A stretch of DNA of 64,000 nucleotides from Glebionis coronaria (GCA_025667525.1 JANFOE010000578.1:124001-188000), one strand, 5' to 3'; positions 20,843-33,824 are shown, numbered from the stretch's first letter. Translations and numbers: made by a program. Notes: generated by a model not told the origin, from the letters alone.

Positions 20843-22143
20843 CCTAGCAACACCATTCCAAACCCGAAGTCCGGTGAGGGAAGTGGAGCAAGAACCCAAG
20901 ATGGTTAAAGAAAAGGAAATTCCTAATCCAGTAAAGGTCGACCACTTGCCTATTCTGGAACCCGAGCTTCCGAAGACTAAACCCACACTACCCTACCCTT
21001 TGAGACTTAACCAAGAAAAGCTCCGCGAAAGATCCAATGCTCAAATGTATACATTTCTTAAAATGTTTAAGCAACTTCACTTTAATGTTAGTTTCGCGGA
21101 TGCATTGCTTTATATGCCTAAGTTTGCTTCGAATTTCAAGAAATTGATTAGTGATAAAGGGAAGCTTGAAGAGCTTAATAATTCTCTTGATACTAATTAT
21201 TCGACGGTTCTCACCAAAAAGCTACCCGAAAAGCTTGGAGACCCCGGAAGATCTCTTATCCCTTGTAAATTTCCGGAAATGAAGGAATGTTTATCATTAG
21301 CCGATCTTGGCGCTAGCATTAATTTGATGCCTCTTTCCGTGCGGAAAAAGGTTATCACTTCCCGAGCTCACACATACTAGGATGACTCTTGACCTTGCGG
21401 ATCGATCGACCACCCTTCCGGTATGTATAGCCGAGGATGTCTTTGTTAAGGTAGGGAAGCTTCATTTTCTGGCAGATTTTTTAGTTGTGGATTACCCCGA
21501 AGATTCACGTGTGCCGTTGATTTTAGGGAGACCATTTTTTAGTACGGCTAGTGCCTTAATAAATATGAAAAGTGGAAAAATGACTTTAAGTTTTGATGAT
21601 GAGACTGTTACCTTTGATATCGGGCACGTTTCTAAGTATTCTTACGAGCATTTCGGGGAGTCAATCAATCGAATTGATATGATTGATGTTGCTTGTAAGG
21701 AATATTCTCAAGAAGTGCTTGTATTCTCGGCTAATTCCAAAAGTGGCGATCCTTCTTTATCGGATCCTATTATTGCCCTTTCTTCTCCACCCCTTACTCC
21801 ATTCGGGGCTAGTGATTTTATCTTGGATGAGGTGGATGCTTTTCTTAGCACACCGAATTTGCCATCTACGTATGATGAGGATTATCATGATACGGAGGGA
21901 GATATCGACTTTCTTGAAACATTTTTGAATGAAGATCCTTTTCAATCACCACTTATGGAAATTAAAGTTGTGAACAAAAACGAAACAGAAGTGAAAACTT
22001 CTCTTGAAGAAGCTCCCGAACTAGAACTTAAGGATCTTCCCACTCATTTGGAGTATACTTTTCTTGAGGGAACGGATAAATTACCGGTAATTATTGCAAA
22101 AGGATTGAAAGAAATGAAAAGGAGGAACTTATTAAGGTTTTAA
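20835..22143 (+). pseudogene. Element C protease and linker
   Basis: After a frame change near 20870 comes RSNAQMYTFLKMFKQLHFNV, then the aspartic protease motif LADLGASINLMPLS (Athila DLGAS form of the active site). One frameshift near 21350 separates it from MTLDLADRSTTLPV and VPLILGRPFFSTASALI. An acidic linker with DEVDAFLSTPNLPSTYDEDY follows, ending at LKDLPTHLEYTFLEGTDKLPV before another shift near 22130. Confidence 0.85.
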
Positions 22144-22958
22144 AGAAACATAAACGGGCCATTGCATGGAAAATCTCCGACATCAAGGGTATTGACCCAA
22201 AATTTTGTACTCATAAAATTTTGATGGAGGAAGATTATAAACCCGATATCCAAAATCAAAGAAGGGTTAATCCAAAGATTCATGAGATGATCAAAAAGGA
22301 AGTTATGAAACTTCTAGAATCCGGAATGATCTACCCTATCCTTGATAGCCCATGGGTTAGCCTCGTGCATTGTGTTCCAAAGAAAAGAGGAATGACGATA
22401 GTGACTAATGAGGATAATGAATTGATTCCTACTAGACTCGTGACCGGATGGCATGTTTGTATCGATTATAGAAAGCTTAATGATGCCACTAGGAAGGATC
22501 ATTTTCCATTACCTTTTATGGATCAAATTTTAGAGAGACTAGCAGGAAATGAATACTATTGCTTGTTGGATGGATTTTCCAACTATTTCCAAATTCCTGT
22601 AGACCCTCGTGATCAAGAAAAAACCACATTCACTTGTCCTTATGAAACATTTGCTTATCGTAGAATGCCTTTTGGGTTGTGCAATGCTCCAGAGACGTTA
22701 CAAAAGTGTACGATGGCCATTTTTCATGATATGATTGAGATAACCATGGAAGTCTTCATGGATTATTTCTCAGTTTTTGGGGAGTCTTTCACTTCATGTC
22801 TCTCTAACTTGGAAAGAATGTTACAACATTGTGAGGAAACAAATCTCGTGCTTAACTATGAAAAATGCCATTTCATGTGCAAAGAAGGAATTGTTTTAGG
22901 ACATAAGATCTCTAAGGTCGGTATTGAGGTAGATAGGGCCAAAATCGACATGATTGCC
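22144..22958 (+). pseudogene. Element C reverse transcriptase, active site altered
   Basis: RT domains run in order: KRAIAWKISDIKGIDPKFC, HKILMEEDYKP, WVSLVHCVPKKRGMTI, WHVCIDYRKLNDATRKDHFP, FTCPYETFAYRRMPFGLCNAP. The active-site box reads VFMDYFSVFG where FMDDFSVFG is the family norm, so the second catalytic Asp (codon 22764-22766) is Tyr. The frame reaches AKIDMIA and is cut by element D; it resumes [19 protein letters not shown] at 35442. Confidence 0.9.
22954..22958. other. Target-site duplication of element D (ttgcc), left copy
   Basis: ttgcc here and at 35437-35441. Removing D and one copy restores the C frame between RT and RNase H. Confidence 0.88.
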
Positions 22959-24632
22959 TAATATGGTTTCTTTTGCATATGTGTACTCGTTCGTTCTCGG
23001 TATCTAATCGAACTGATCACGGTTTAGGGTGGACTTATCGGTTATGGTCACTAAAAGGGGGAGCTTTTGAATATCTATATCTATTAAAATGAGTTAAGAC
23101 AAATAATAAATATAAAGAGATTAAACAAGGTTAAGTCTAATTACTTTTAAAGACAAAATAAGACAAGACTATATAAAATTAAACTCAACAAAAAGTTGCG
23201 GGAAAGAAATACACTTCGAAAAATAACTAAGTAAAATAACCAAAAACTGTAGTCAGATCGCACCCTACGATCGCAGCACGCGATCGTAGTCTGGATCGTA
23301 TTCTAGATCTTAGTCTAGATCTTAGTCTAGATCTTAGTCTAGATCTTAGTCTAGATCTTAGTCTAGATCTTAGTCTAGATCGTAAGATTGGATCGCAGCA
23401 AGTGATCGTAGCCTAGATCGTGCCCCTGGATCGCAACAAAGTGATTGCAGCCAACGATCTTAACCCACGATCGCAGCCTAGATCGCACCCCATGATCGTA
23501 ACAAGTGGATCGCAATGGACGATCGTGGCCTGGATCACAATCTTTGATCGCAGTTTCTAATCGCAAGTAGAAACCCTTGGGTTTATGCGATTACGAAACT
23601 CGATCAGAAAAAGTAAAACCCTTAAAAATATTACGATGGAGTACAAGAGGCAAATAAGCAATAACCAAATAAACACTTTTCTAGTAAGCACTTACAAAAA
23701 CTTAACCAAATCAATAATAAAAAAAAACTAAATAAGCACGAATGAAAAACTTTCAAAATAATAAATAAGCAAGATTTATAAAGGAACTTAAAAAAGATTA
23801 AACTTTTAAGAACACTTAAAAGAAAATAAGCTAAATATGAAATAAGCAAAAGGCAAAAAAAATTGAGCTTATCAATCGTAAGAAATTGATAAGATCAACA
23901 AGATGAGCACTTTAATCAAATAAATACCAAGATGAAACAAGTTACCTACTTTAGCCGAATCAAAATCAAACTTAAAACAAGAAAGGTAGAATAAGATAGA
24001 TTGTGAAAAGTTTGAAATTAAACTTAAAGATTAAAGATTCAAATACAAGATTAAAGTGAAAAGATCAAAACTTGAAAGGAAATGAAAGAAATCTAGAGAG
24101 AGAAAGTAGAATCACCTACTTCTCTCTAAAGATATGAAAACTAAAAATAAAATGACTAACTAACACACTCCTAATGAAGGATTAGGATATATAGGAGAAG
24201 GGAGGTGTGGTGTGTTGCTTCTTTCTTCCTTTTGTCTTCTCGTCTTTTTAAATGACTCGTTTTTCTCGGCTTTGTCTCGGGATTAGTCGAATGATAAAAT
24301 GAACTCGTCTTATAATTTTCTTCTTTTAGTTGACTTGGTTGTTCGACTTTGTCAAACATCCGTCTTTCGACTTTTTCTTCGATAAATCATCAGAATAGAC
24401 CTTTGACTTCCGTTCTTTTTGCACTTTTGATCTTTTGACTTCGTCTTTTGTCTTTTTCTTCGATAAAAGCTCGTGAAAGCCCGTGTTTTCTTCCTCTTTC
24501 ATAATTTTGTCCTAAAACACAATAAAAACACAAACCACGCATAATTCCGACTTTTACGACATAAAATACACGTTTTGGTCTCGTTTTTATTATAACTAAG
24601 TGGTAAAAGGATAAGTGTTTTGACACTTATTA
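22959..24632 (-). repeat. Element D 3' LTR
   Basis: The LTR is 1674 bp. It carries a GATCG-rich block (23255-23560) including six 12-bp units agatcttagtct, and a TATA (minus CCTATATATCC near 24190) followed by a shortened hairpin. It is homologous to the 5' LTR 33825-35436 and, more distantly, to 52658-54949. Confidence 0.88.
23312..23385. repeat. 12-bp tandem repeat, six units
   Basis: Six perfect units agatcttagtct. The partner LTR has two units (about 34176-34200), so the array expanded or shrank after insertion. Confidence 0.85.
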
Positions 24633-25234
24633 AATCCCCTACACTTGACCATTGCAATGCCCTCATGCAATGCATTAATTTCAAAGCACGATTTATATTT
24701 TCCATCATAATTAACCTACTTTGGCCTTTATTAAACACAAGACATTAAGGAAACTTAAAAAGATAGAAAAGTACAAAATATTTAAAGGAAGAACAAGTAA
24801 AGAGATCCAAGAATTACATTAGAGCTTTGGTTGTTAGGAATGTTTATCACCCTCAAGTCTCACGTTCCCTAGACCAAGCTTAAAAAATGAGATCATTGTT
24901 ATTATAAGTTAGTAAGCTAACACTCACTCATGTGGCTCAATTATTTGCTTAGACTCCCTTATTCCTAGGTGTATCTCTTATATTTTATTGTTGTCTTGAA
25001 TGATCACGAGGATGCATTGTTGACTTATTTCGATAGTTTATTTAGGCTGAAAATAATGTAGGACGATTTAATCAATAGTTAGCTAAAGGACAAAATCTTT
25101 TAAAACTGCTTCTCGGGACCTCATAAAGTTCATATCTTGGCATAACTCTCTTCATGATTTGAGACCTTTCTCGGACCGATATTTGGCAGTGACTTCATAC
25201 TTCTAATCTTGAGAGACGTTCTTGAAATAATGGT
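24633..25234 (-). other. Element D 3' non-coding internal region
   Basis: Non-coding. It begins at the purine tract and matches 54950-55520 of element F and, in reverse, the 3' region of C. It ends at the insertion site of E (atggt, 25230-25234). No gene is visible. Confidence 0.75.
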
Positions 25235-28200
25235 TGATGAGACTGCAATTATACATAGTCTCATCGTCCAAATCGGGCTTAAAACGCTTAAAATATCATC
25301 AAAATACCCCAAATATATGCTTGTGTTTGTTCATTGTGTATTTTAGGTACGGATATCGTGAAATCAACAAAAGATCATAAGAATGAAGCAAAAACGAACA
25401 CGGGAAACGAAGCTGCACAAGGAACCGGACCCGAATCCTGAATTTCCAAAAATACCCTTGAAGATTGAAGAATTTTCAACTTTGGTCCCTCATCTTTGAA
25501 GACTTGTTACAAATGACCCTCCACTATTCATTTGTACAAGATACATCCTTGAAGTTTGAAGACATGTCATTACTAGCCCTTGAAGAATGCAAATATTGCA
25601 TGAATGGTCCTTGATTCAAAGATTTGCAAAGTATTGGCCAAAAGTGACAAATGTGGAAAGTTATTTATAAAGAAAAAGGAGTATATGGGCTGCCAATCTT
25701 TGTTTGTACATATAATGGGATTCTAGGGGCCTTTTCTGGTAGACAACGAAACCTCATCCCTCCACTCACGTCACGCCACCTCACCCCACTTAATACATCA
25801 ACCAATCACGTCTCTCCTCCACTCCACGTCACCTTCCAACATCCTAAATATTGGATTTATTAAATCAGTTAACCCTTTTCCCTCCTTAACAACCTTTTTA
25901 AAAATACTAATCCCCCAACAGATTAAACCTACCTTAAACTACCCCATAAACCCTAAATTTTACCAGAATCAATCTTCTTAAAAACAAAGGGGTATTAATT
26001 AAGGGTTTCCAAAACCTTGATTAACTATTCCCTTAACCCATCACACATCCCAAAACCTTGTCACTTTCACTCACATGGCCTCCTCACATGTGCTCTGCCC
26101 CACTGTTACTAAAAACCAAAACCATGATAGAGAAATCAGCGAACCAAACGAATTCCTTTGTCACATAGGAACTATGGACGTCCCTGATTGCTCCTAACAG
26201 CTGGCACTCCCTCTCCAAGCAGAAAGATCACATGGAGCCTCTTTGACCACTTTTACTTATTCAAATTCAAGGGCATTCTAGGAAGTTTATATGCTTAGGG
26301 TTTCATCTTTTTTATTTCTTCTAGAATAAGCAGCCTAGTAGTATAAGTATTGGGTGGTTTGTACCCATACTTTTTTGTTCCAGATTTTGTAAATTTTAAT
26401 TTTTAGTAACGAAAATGAAAAAGTTAATATTTTGCACAATCTGAGTTCCAAGTTTCTGTTTTTAGTTTCATCATATCCATTGATTGAAAAATAGTTTAGA
26501 GTAAAAAAAAAGTTTTCATTTTCACAAGAAGTTTTCTCAAAAATCAGGTTTTGGAAAATTTTGGCAAAAGTGGCAAAACCTTGAAACCAGTTTTGATTTG
26601 AAGTGAAAGTGGATTTCCAAAACTGGTCTACTGGTTTTGATAAGTTTTGTCAAGAGCTTTTTAAAGTTTCCATTTTTTTTATTTGGTTGAAAGAAATCAG
26701 TTTCAAAAATTCATTTTTTTACAAGCTTATAAGGAATAAGCTGGCTTAATTAATAAGCCAGGCTTATAATCTTATAAGTTGTTATCCAGGTCACTCTTTT
26801 CTTCTCCTTGTTTGATTTTAGCAGGTACTCAAATCAAGTATATTGGGTGATTGTGGGCTTTTGTTAGTTCATCTTCATCATACTCTTCACATACCAACAG
26901 CTTCCTTCCAAGTCCATAAGCTCAAGCCCCTGCTTGATGGAGAAGGCATAAGCTTGCCTTGGTGATGCTTGGATGTAAGCTCACAAGGTAAAAACTATAT
27001 GCTCTCTATACTTGCTTGGAATTTTTTTTATGTTTTATGGATTTTATGAACAAGGCCGTAGGATGTTAGATCAAATGCATGATATTGTTTATTTGTTGGA
27101 TTGAAACATGTTAGAATAGGGTTGAATGGATTTGGTGCTAGTTAGAGTGGAATCTCTTGTTTAAAAGTCATTTTCTGATTTTAAGGGGGTGTTTGGATTT
27201 AGGTTTTAAAATCAACTGGTAAAAATCATTTGGTTTAAAATCAGTTTAAATACACTCACTTTAGTAGTTTTGTGTTATATCAGCTTAGTGTGTTGGATTT
27301 GGTAAGGTTTTGAAAGAGTTTGTATGCTAAAGTTGTGATAACATAGCCTAGATAATCAATAGTCTATAAACTGCTTGATTTTGTGAAACTTGCCAATCAA
27401 ATCTTTTAGGTAGATAGGATATAGATTAGGTTAGAGGTTGAGGCTTGATTTGTGGAAGCTAGTGAGTGAATTGAGTGAGTTTTGGGCAACCAAAACTCAC
27501 CCAATTGCACAACACATCAGCAACAACTAATCAGACCCCCATTGGCCATACAGTGACTGTCAAAAGGGTACTTGTGCTTGATTTTTGTATTGGATCTTGT
27601 GTTTTTACTATTTATCTGACTCCCCACAACCCAACTGGTTGTGGGGGTGCCAATCATTGCCAACAAAACAAAGAAACAAGCAAGTTATGATAACAAAGGT
27701 GCCCAGACCCTTAAATTTTGTTAAGTCATTGGGAACCAAGTTCCCACTGCTAGGGTAAAATTTCCCACTGCTTGGGATACAGACAAAAAGAAGCCAAGTG
27801 TCAACATCAGTTCTTTAAAACTTTGTTTTTAGTGGACTATTTTAGGAGTTTTTGCTTGATTTCAATTTTGTTATTTTTCTTATTTTATTTCTGATTTTTC
27901 CATTTAATTTATTTTTCAGTTACTGTTCATTTACTATTTTTTAGATTAAATTGCATTTTAAATTAGTTTTTAATTATTATTTTTTGTCTTTTAGTGAAAA
28001 ACTTTTACATTTTTCAGTTTTAAATTTTTTCTTAGATTCAGAAAATTAATTTAAGATTTTTAGTTTAAAAATATTTTACTGTTCACATTTTTAAGTAATT
28101 TTTAGATTTAATTTAAGTTTAATTAGGGTTTAATTATTTTCTGTTTTGTCTTTTAGTGTAAAAAAGTTTTATTTTTAACTTTTTTCAATTTTATACTATT

Positions 28201-28825
28201 TAGGAATATAATTTAGGATTTTTCAAACAGTCAGATTAATTTTGCATTATTTTAATATTTTTAATCATTATTTTAGTTTAAAAATTGTTTTTAGTGTTTT
28301 AAAAATAGGAAAATAGTATTTAAAATTTAGGAAAAATAATTTTTAGTCTTTAAATAATATAAGTGATTTATTATTTCAATAAAATAATATTTTGGGCTTT
28401 TTCTTAATTATATTTAATTTTAGGGCTTTATTAGCATTTAAAATTGAATATTTAATTAATAAAAGGTTTTAAAATTTATTTATTGGATTTTTATTCTTAT
28501 TTATATTATTTTAGACTTAGTTTTAATTTTTAATTGATTATTAGGTTTAATTTTAAATTTCGTCACGTTTTACGTATTTACGTTCGCGTTTTACGTTAAT
28601 TCGTCGTAGTGTAATCGTAATCGTAGCTCGTCTTTAATTTTTCTCTCTTAACCCAAAAACGTCACTAATCCAAACTTTGATTTTACATATTAGCACACTT
28701 AATTCACACACCTCCTTCGAGAACGAACTTAGAATTTATTCGACTTGTCGGTTTTCCTAAATCGTCAAGTTTAATACTTGCCCATTATACGTTGTTTTCC
28801 TAAACGCGTATTTCTACGACTATCA
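25235..28825 (+). repeat. Element E 5' LTR
   Basis: A very long LTR (3591 bp), T/A-rich, non-coding, with cgttttacgt/acgtttacg clusters near the 3' end. Related sequence on the minus strand at 50645-52280 marks a second family member. The frames inside look accidental. Confidence 0.8.
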
Positions 28826-29693
28826 AATGGCGCCGCTGCCGGGGAGATGTTTTTAGTGTGCCATTATTATTATCGTGTTTGTGTGAGTAGTGCGTTTTTG
28901 CTTTTAAATTTTTGGAAAGCGTGAACATCGTACATACTCATTTTTGTTATTTTTCCTTACTATATTATAGTATCCAAATAAATTGTGTTTAGTTTTCCTA
29001 AACTAAACACACAACAATCATTTTACTATATTGTAGATATCCCATTATCGTTTTCGTTTTTCTTTGTGAATATATTACTATATTGTACTTACGTAGAACA
29101 ATAAATATACAAGTACTCCAAAAGCGTGAAAACGCAACCTTGATTCGGGATTTCATCAGTCGACCATTGTATTCGAATCCAAAGTAAAAGTTTAAAGGCA
29201 AAATAGATAAATACTTTCGTGAGGCTTAATTTCAATTAACACAAACTATAAGGTGGGTATAAGGCGGTTGTATTTCACGACCTAAGGGAAAAAGGCTCTT
29301 AAGTGCTTAGCGCCGCCTCGTTTCCCCAGCTTGCTTGTGCGTGTTTTGAGAAAGATAGCTAATCGAGGGTTTGCCAACCAAAGTATTATCTACGTATATA
29401 TATTTTCTTGTTTTCAAGATTAAACCCTCTTGAACGTTTTGGTGTTCCACCAACGTTCTAAAGTCATCTAAGGCGTTCACTTCACGTGATCGTTTTCGTT
29501 CCTTGAGGCTCCTTTAATCGAGAAAGTCGATTCGAGGAGAGATTTGTAGATTTGAGTCTACATAATACAACAAAAATCCAAAAAAAAAAATTAAAAACAA
29601 TCAAAAATGAAAAATATTCTTCTTACCCTTATCCATTAATTCTATTTCTAACCCTCTAGTGTTTAATTTTCGTAACACCATTCTCGTTTCACC
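28826..29693 (+). promoter_or_regulatory. Element E leader with primer site and conserved block
   Basis: The primer site (28828-28845) is followed by the leader block shared with C (29095-29390), including GCGT-GAAA-ACGC at 29124-29135. Non-coding. Confidence 0.7.
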
Positions 29694-31549
29694 ATGTCCA
29701 ACGATGGATATTATTCATGTCCATATTGTAGAGGCCCACCCGATGTTGCCAATGTTTTAATTGTGAGGTTATTGGAGGTCGAGGGGGTTATATCTATAAC
29801 TCCGCTCCACGTGATAATGGTAACAATTTTCAATCTTACGACCAAGGTCACCCGTCGTCTTCGTTTTATTCGTCGTATGATCCGTCTTTTAATTGCAATG
29901 ATGAGTCAATTCATAATGCCTTTAATGATTTTGTGAGATGAAATAATGAGAAATTAACGATGATGGAAGAACTAATGACAAGCCTTAAGGAAACTTGTAA
30001 TAAACAAATGGCCCCAAAGGGAAACTTTCAAAAAAATGGAAAACGATTATGATACCCTTATTGAAGAGCAACAACGTTTGTATGACCAAAGTCAAGAGAT
30101 GTGGAAAGAATACGTAGATAATATTAAGAAAGATCACGCTAATGAGAAAGATAAAATTCTTTTAATGATCGAGGGCTTAATGGAAAAATTCAATTCTTCG
30201 TCAAATGACACCAATCCTAATTCCGAGGGAGAGGTTCAAGCCTTATCGACTCCTAAGACTGGTACGTCTCGTATTGATCCATATCTCTTGAATTTTAGAG
30301 TCGTGCTACCTTCGTCGTCTTGCAAAAACGTAGAGGAAACGAAAACGTCATCTAACGAAGTTTTGAAAAATGTTTTTGAAAATAAACCAAAAGAAAAAAT
30401 CGTAGGACACTTAGGAACGTTGAATCTTATACCTTCTAAACCTAATTTTTCTAATGAGGATGAAATTATTGAGGATTTTCTAAATCAATATACACTTAAT
30501 TTTGACGAAGTAATTCCATTAAATGATTTTGAAAAAGAAAAATGTGACAAGGTTTTAAAGGAATTCGTTGAACCCTCGTTTTTACAAGATGAACGAAAAT
30601 TTCCGAAGGGACTTGTTAGTAATTTTGCTAAAATGTTCGAGAACCCACGTTTGATCCCTTCGAAGGACAAAGTTGAAACCGTCAAGGCAAAATCGTCACG
30701 AGACGAGCCTTTTACTCCTAATCCCACACCAAGTGAGATTTTGGATTTATCGTGTGAGAAGTCCGCCGATGGCCTTGCTCACATTGATATGTTTTTCGAT
30801 GTCGAGGTCGAAATGACAAAGGCAAAATCTTCAATCGAAGAGCCTTCTATTCCTAGTTTCACGACGGTTGGAGCTAGAGACTCGACTATCGATAAATTGA
30901 TTTCCAAACCTCTTCCACGAGGAAGAGAAGACGTTTTTGATCCCGATGGCGATTTTTCCGAGATCAAACGTATACTTGATGATCCGCCGTCGATTTTCGA
31001 GTTTGATGAGGACCGTTGCGTTAGCCCGGAGAGGGATATTTTATTAGTCGATTCACGTTTTAAAAATTCAAATCCTCCTCCCGCCTTCAAGATAAATGTG
31101 AAAATTTTAAGTGTGCCTAGAATTGTTTTAGAAACACCAAATATTTTGAATTTAATCAACTCGGGTTTTCGTAATAATGAGTTATAAAATGAAAAAGGAA
31201 AAGATTTTACAATTGATTTAAAAATTTTTCCAAAGTTAACTCCGTCATCACCTCGCTTAATTGAGCTTGCTACAAACGCTTCTACTTCTTTTGACGACAT
31301 TTTGTGTGGATCTAGTGCGGGGGAAGCCCCATTTGTTTCCTCACACTTCTCCACCGAGGACGAGATTTTTGACCCCGGTATCACGTTTAAGATAAAATCC
31401 CGGTCTTTCACCGAAGTAGTCACTAGAAAATCTTTCTACACTTACGGTGCGATTTTAACTCGAGTAACTCGATTTGTTTGCCCACCCAATGTCCCACCCT
31501 TCTCTTCTCATTCTATTTTCTTGTGTCCCATTGGGACGATGTTACTTGT
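29694..31549 (+). pseudogene. Element E open reading frame(s), unknown product
   Basis: A possible start MSNDGYYSCPYC (29694) has a CxxC pair; after frame breaks near 29745 and 30030 a long frame opens at 30036 (MENDYDTLIEEQQRLYD). It is acidic and charged with a coiled-coil-like N-part, and carries an internal duplication (VKAKSSRDEPFTPNPT and TKAKSSIEEPSIPSFT) and FDPDGDFSEIKRILDDP, reminiscent of the Athila protease-RT linker. A TAA at 31185 interrupts the frame, which continues to the deletion junction at 31550. I recognise no enzyme domain. Element-encoded proteins of this kind occur in non-autonomous elements; the role is unknown. Confidence 0.6.
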
Positions 31550-32309
31550 AAAAATATTTTACTGTTCACCTTTTTAAGTAATTTTTAGATTTAATTTAAG
31601 TTTAATTAGGGTTTAATTATTTTCTGTTTTGTCTTTTAGTGTAAAAGTTTTGTTTTCAACTTTTTTCAATTCTATACTGTTTAGTAATATTATTTAGGAT
31701 TTTTCAAACAGTCAAATTAATTTTAGCATTATATTAATATTTTTAATCATTATTTTAGTTTAAAAATTGTTTTTAGTGTTTTAAAAATAGAAAAATAGTA
31801 CTTAAAATTTCGGAAAAATACTTTTTAGTCTTTAAATAATATAAGTGATTTATTAGTTCAATAAAATAATATTTTGGGCTTTTTCTTAATTATATTTAAT
31901 TTTAGGGCTTTAATCAGCATTTAAAACTGAATATTTAATTAATAAAAGGTTTTAAAATTTATTTATTGGATTTTTATTCTTATTTATATCATTTTAGACT
32001 TATTTTTAATTTTTAATTAATTTTTAGGTTTAATTTTTAAATTTCGTCACGTTTTACGTATTTACGTTCGCGTTTTACGTTAATTCGTCGTAGTGTAATC
32101 GTAATCGTAGCTCGTCTTTAATTTTTCTCTCTCAACCCAAAAACGCCACTAATCCAAACTTTGATTTTACATATTAGTACACTTAATTCACACACCTCCT
32201 TCGAGAACGAACTTTGAATTTATTCGACTTGTCGGTTTTCCTATATCGTCGAGTTTAATACTTGCCCATTATACGTTCTTTTCCTAAACGCGTATTTCTA
32301 CGACTATCA
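31550..32309 (+). repeat. Element E 3' LTR remnant
   Basis: The last 760 bp of the LTR, colinear with 28067-28825 with scattered substitutions. It ends CGACTATCA followed by the duplication atggt. Confidence 0.85.
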
Positions 32310-33420
32310 ATGGTCTTCTCTTCATAATAGGAATTTCTTCACTTGAAGTTTTTGAGAGATTCTTCATACTTGGACCACGACTTCTTCATTTTTCTCCAAT
32401 CTTTATTTTGGATTTTGATATACAACGATCCGCCTCCTTTTAGGACTTGGATCTATTTATCCTCATACCTTGCTAGGGTCTTTTCGGATAGACTTCTCCA
32501 TGATCCTTAGGGGAGTATTTTCTTTTCGTCGTGTGTCTCGATCCTTCATATTGATTTTGGATAAATGATTCTTCACATCACTTTGGATCTTTAGCAACAA
32601 AATGTAGCCCTCATGCCTTGTTAGGGCCTTTTCGAACTCGCCAATCTTCGCATCCCGCTTCAATAAGTTATGCCTTGGCTATGAACTCTAATTAATACCG
32701 AGCAACTTTTAAACGATCGTGTGCTAGAAGCTAAGTAACTTTTCAAATCGTACGACCTTACTTATTGCAATTATATTTATTAAAAAGCGATGGTAGAAAA
32801 ATCTCATAATTAACTCACATAAATTCATGAAAGAATACCAAACTTATAACTGACTCTATCATCTCTCGTTCTCTACAATTTAAAATCTCAAGGAGTGAGA
32901 CTCGTGGATGCTTAGCCAATTAAATCAAAGTTTTGGGTTTTCAAGTCATCTATAGGATCTTGCAACTTCTTAGACTTTTTCAAGTTTAGAATTCGCATTT
33001 TAAAGTTCCCTTGATAAACGACTTTCTAGGATCAATTATAGGGACTTGTGAAAAGTTCTTGTTCTTAACCCGTAAGAGTTAAGACTTTCGCGTTTTAAAG
33101 TTCCCTATATAAAAGCCTAGCAAAACTTGACTTAAACACGTTAAGGATACTAGCTAGAGTAAACTTAGATAAGTAAACTCAGGTTGAGTCAATAGATTCA
33201 TGACGGGCCTAATATATCAAGGATATCTAAACTCATTAAAACTATTTTATTAATTTATTTTTCTTTTGACATATTTTTGAAATGAAATATATACATACGA
33301 TGAGGTAACAAAAGGAAAGAACATAAAAGAGAATAAATGAAAAATACTACTAGGCCAAAATAGATCAAAAATTTTGAAAAATGTGGAAAAATTAAATTTT
33401 CCGGTTAAAATGAGGACAAA
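32310..33420 (-). other. Element D internal region, non-coding part
   Basis: Continues D after E. In reverse it matches the C 3' region (C 38040-38400): ttttaaagttccct, tctaggatc, aggatcttgca and related blocks. No gene is visible. Confidence 0.7.
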
Positions 33421-33624
33421 TTAATGGAAAATCCCACTTAACTTCGATAGAAGTTCATTCATAGTTGGTTGGCATAGCTCCTCCATCGTACGAAGGTCGG
33501 GTTGAGGGGCATGGTTGTTATTATTTATATTGGGATGAGGTGGGTTATTATTATTATGTACACAGGCCATATCTAGGTCTCTACGAGTCTCAGGCTCAGG
33601 ATAAGACGAAGATCGAGTACGCAT
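33421..33624 (-). pseudogene. Element D gag N-terminus
   Basis: MRTRSSSYPEPETRRDLDMA...RTMEELCQPTMNELL is an Athila gag start. The frame ends after 67 residues, where the sequence passes into the 3' non-coding region. The capsid core, knuckle and all of pol are absent, so it cannot make a particle protein. Confidence 0.75.
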
Positions 33625-33805
33625 ACACTAAAAATGCAAAATATTTTTGATTTTTTTATCTTTTTTAATTTTTTTTTGTATTTTTGAAAATTTTATATTT
33701 TTTTGGATTTTTTGAAAATTTTTATGCTTGAAAATAACGTTCCCAAAAGAACGGATCCCAAAATCCAATTTTTCTCACTAAAAACCGTTAATCTTTACGA
33801 AAAGA

Positions 33806-33823
33806 CCCGGCAGCGGTGCCATT
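33806..33823 (-). promoter_or_regulatory. Element D primer binding site
   Basis: Minus-strand TGGCACCGCTGCCGGGTC, a variant of the Athila site TGGCGCCGTTGCCGGGGA. Confidence 0.8.
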
Positions 33824-33824
33824 T

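Larger units (their letters stand above)
25235..32309 (+). mobile_element. Element E: non-autonomous Tat/Athila-like, 3' LTR truncated
   Basis: The duplication atggt lies at 25230-25234 and 32310-32314. The 5' LTR is 25235-28825 (TGATGAGACT...CGACTATCA) and the primer site TGGCGCCGCTGCCGGGGA lies at 28828-28845. The internal region holds one long acidic ORF but no protease, RT or integrase. At 31550 the ORF is fused straight to the last ~760 bp of the LTR (matching 28067-28825), so the end of the internal region and about 2.8 kb of 3' LTR were deleted. It is the innermost and therefore youngest member of the nest. Confidence 0.85.

Noticed and set aside
23375..23566. ORF with CYDHGVRSRLRSW in the D LTR
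   Set aside because: It is generated by GATCG repeats on the opposite strand; a similar frame in the other LTR follows the same repeats.
30779..31423. 214-residue minus-strand ORF over the E reading frame
   Set aside because: Shadow of the longer plus-strand frame, which has the linker-like motifs.
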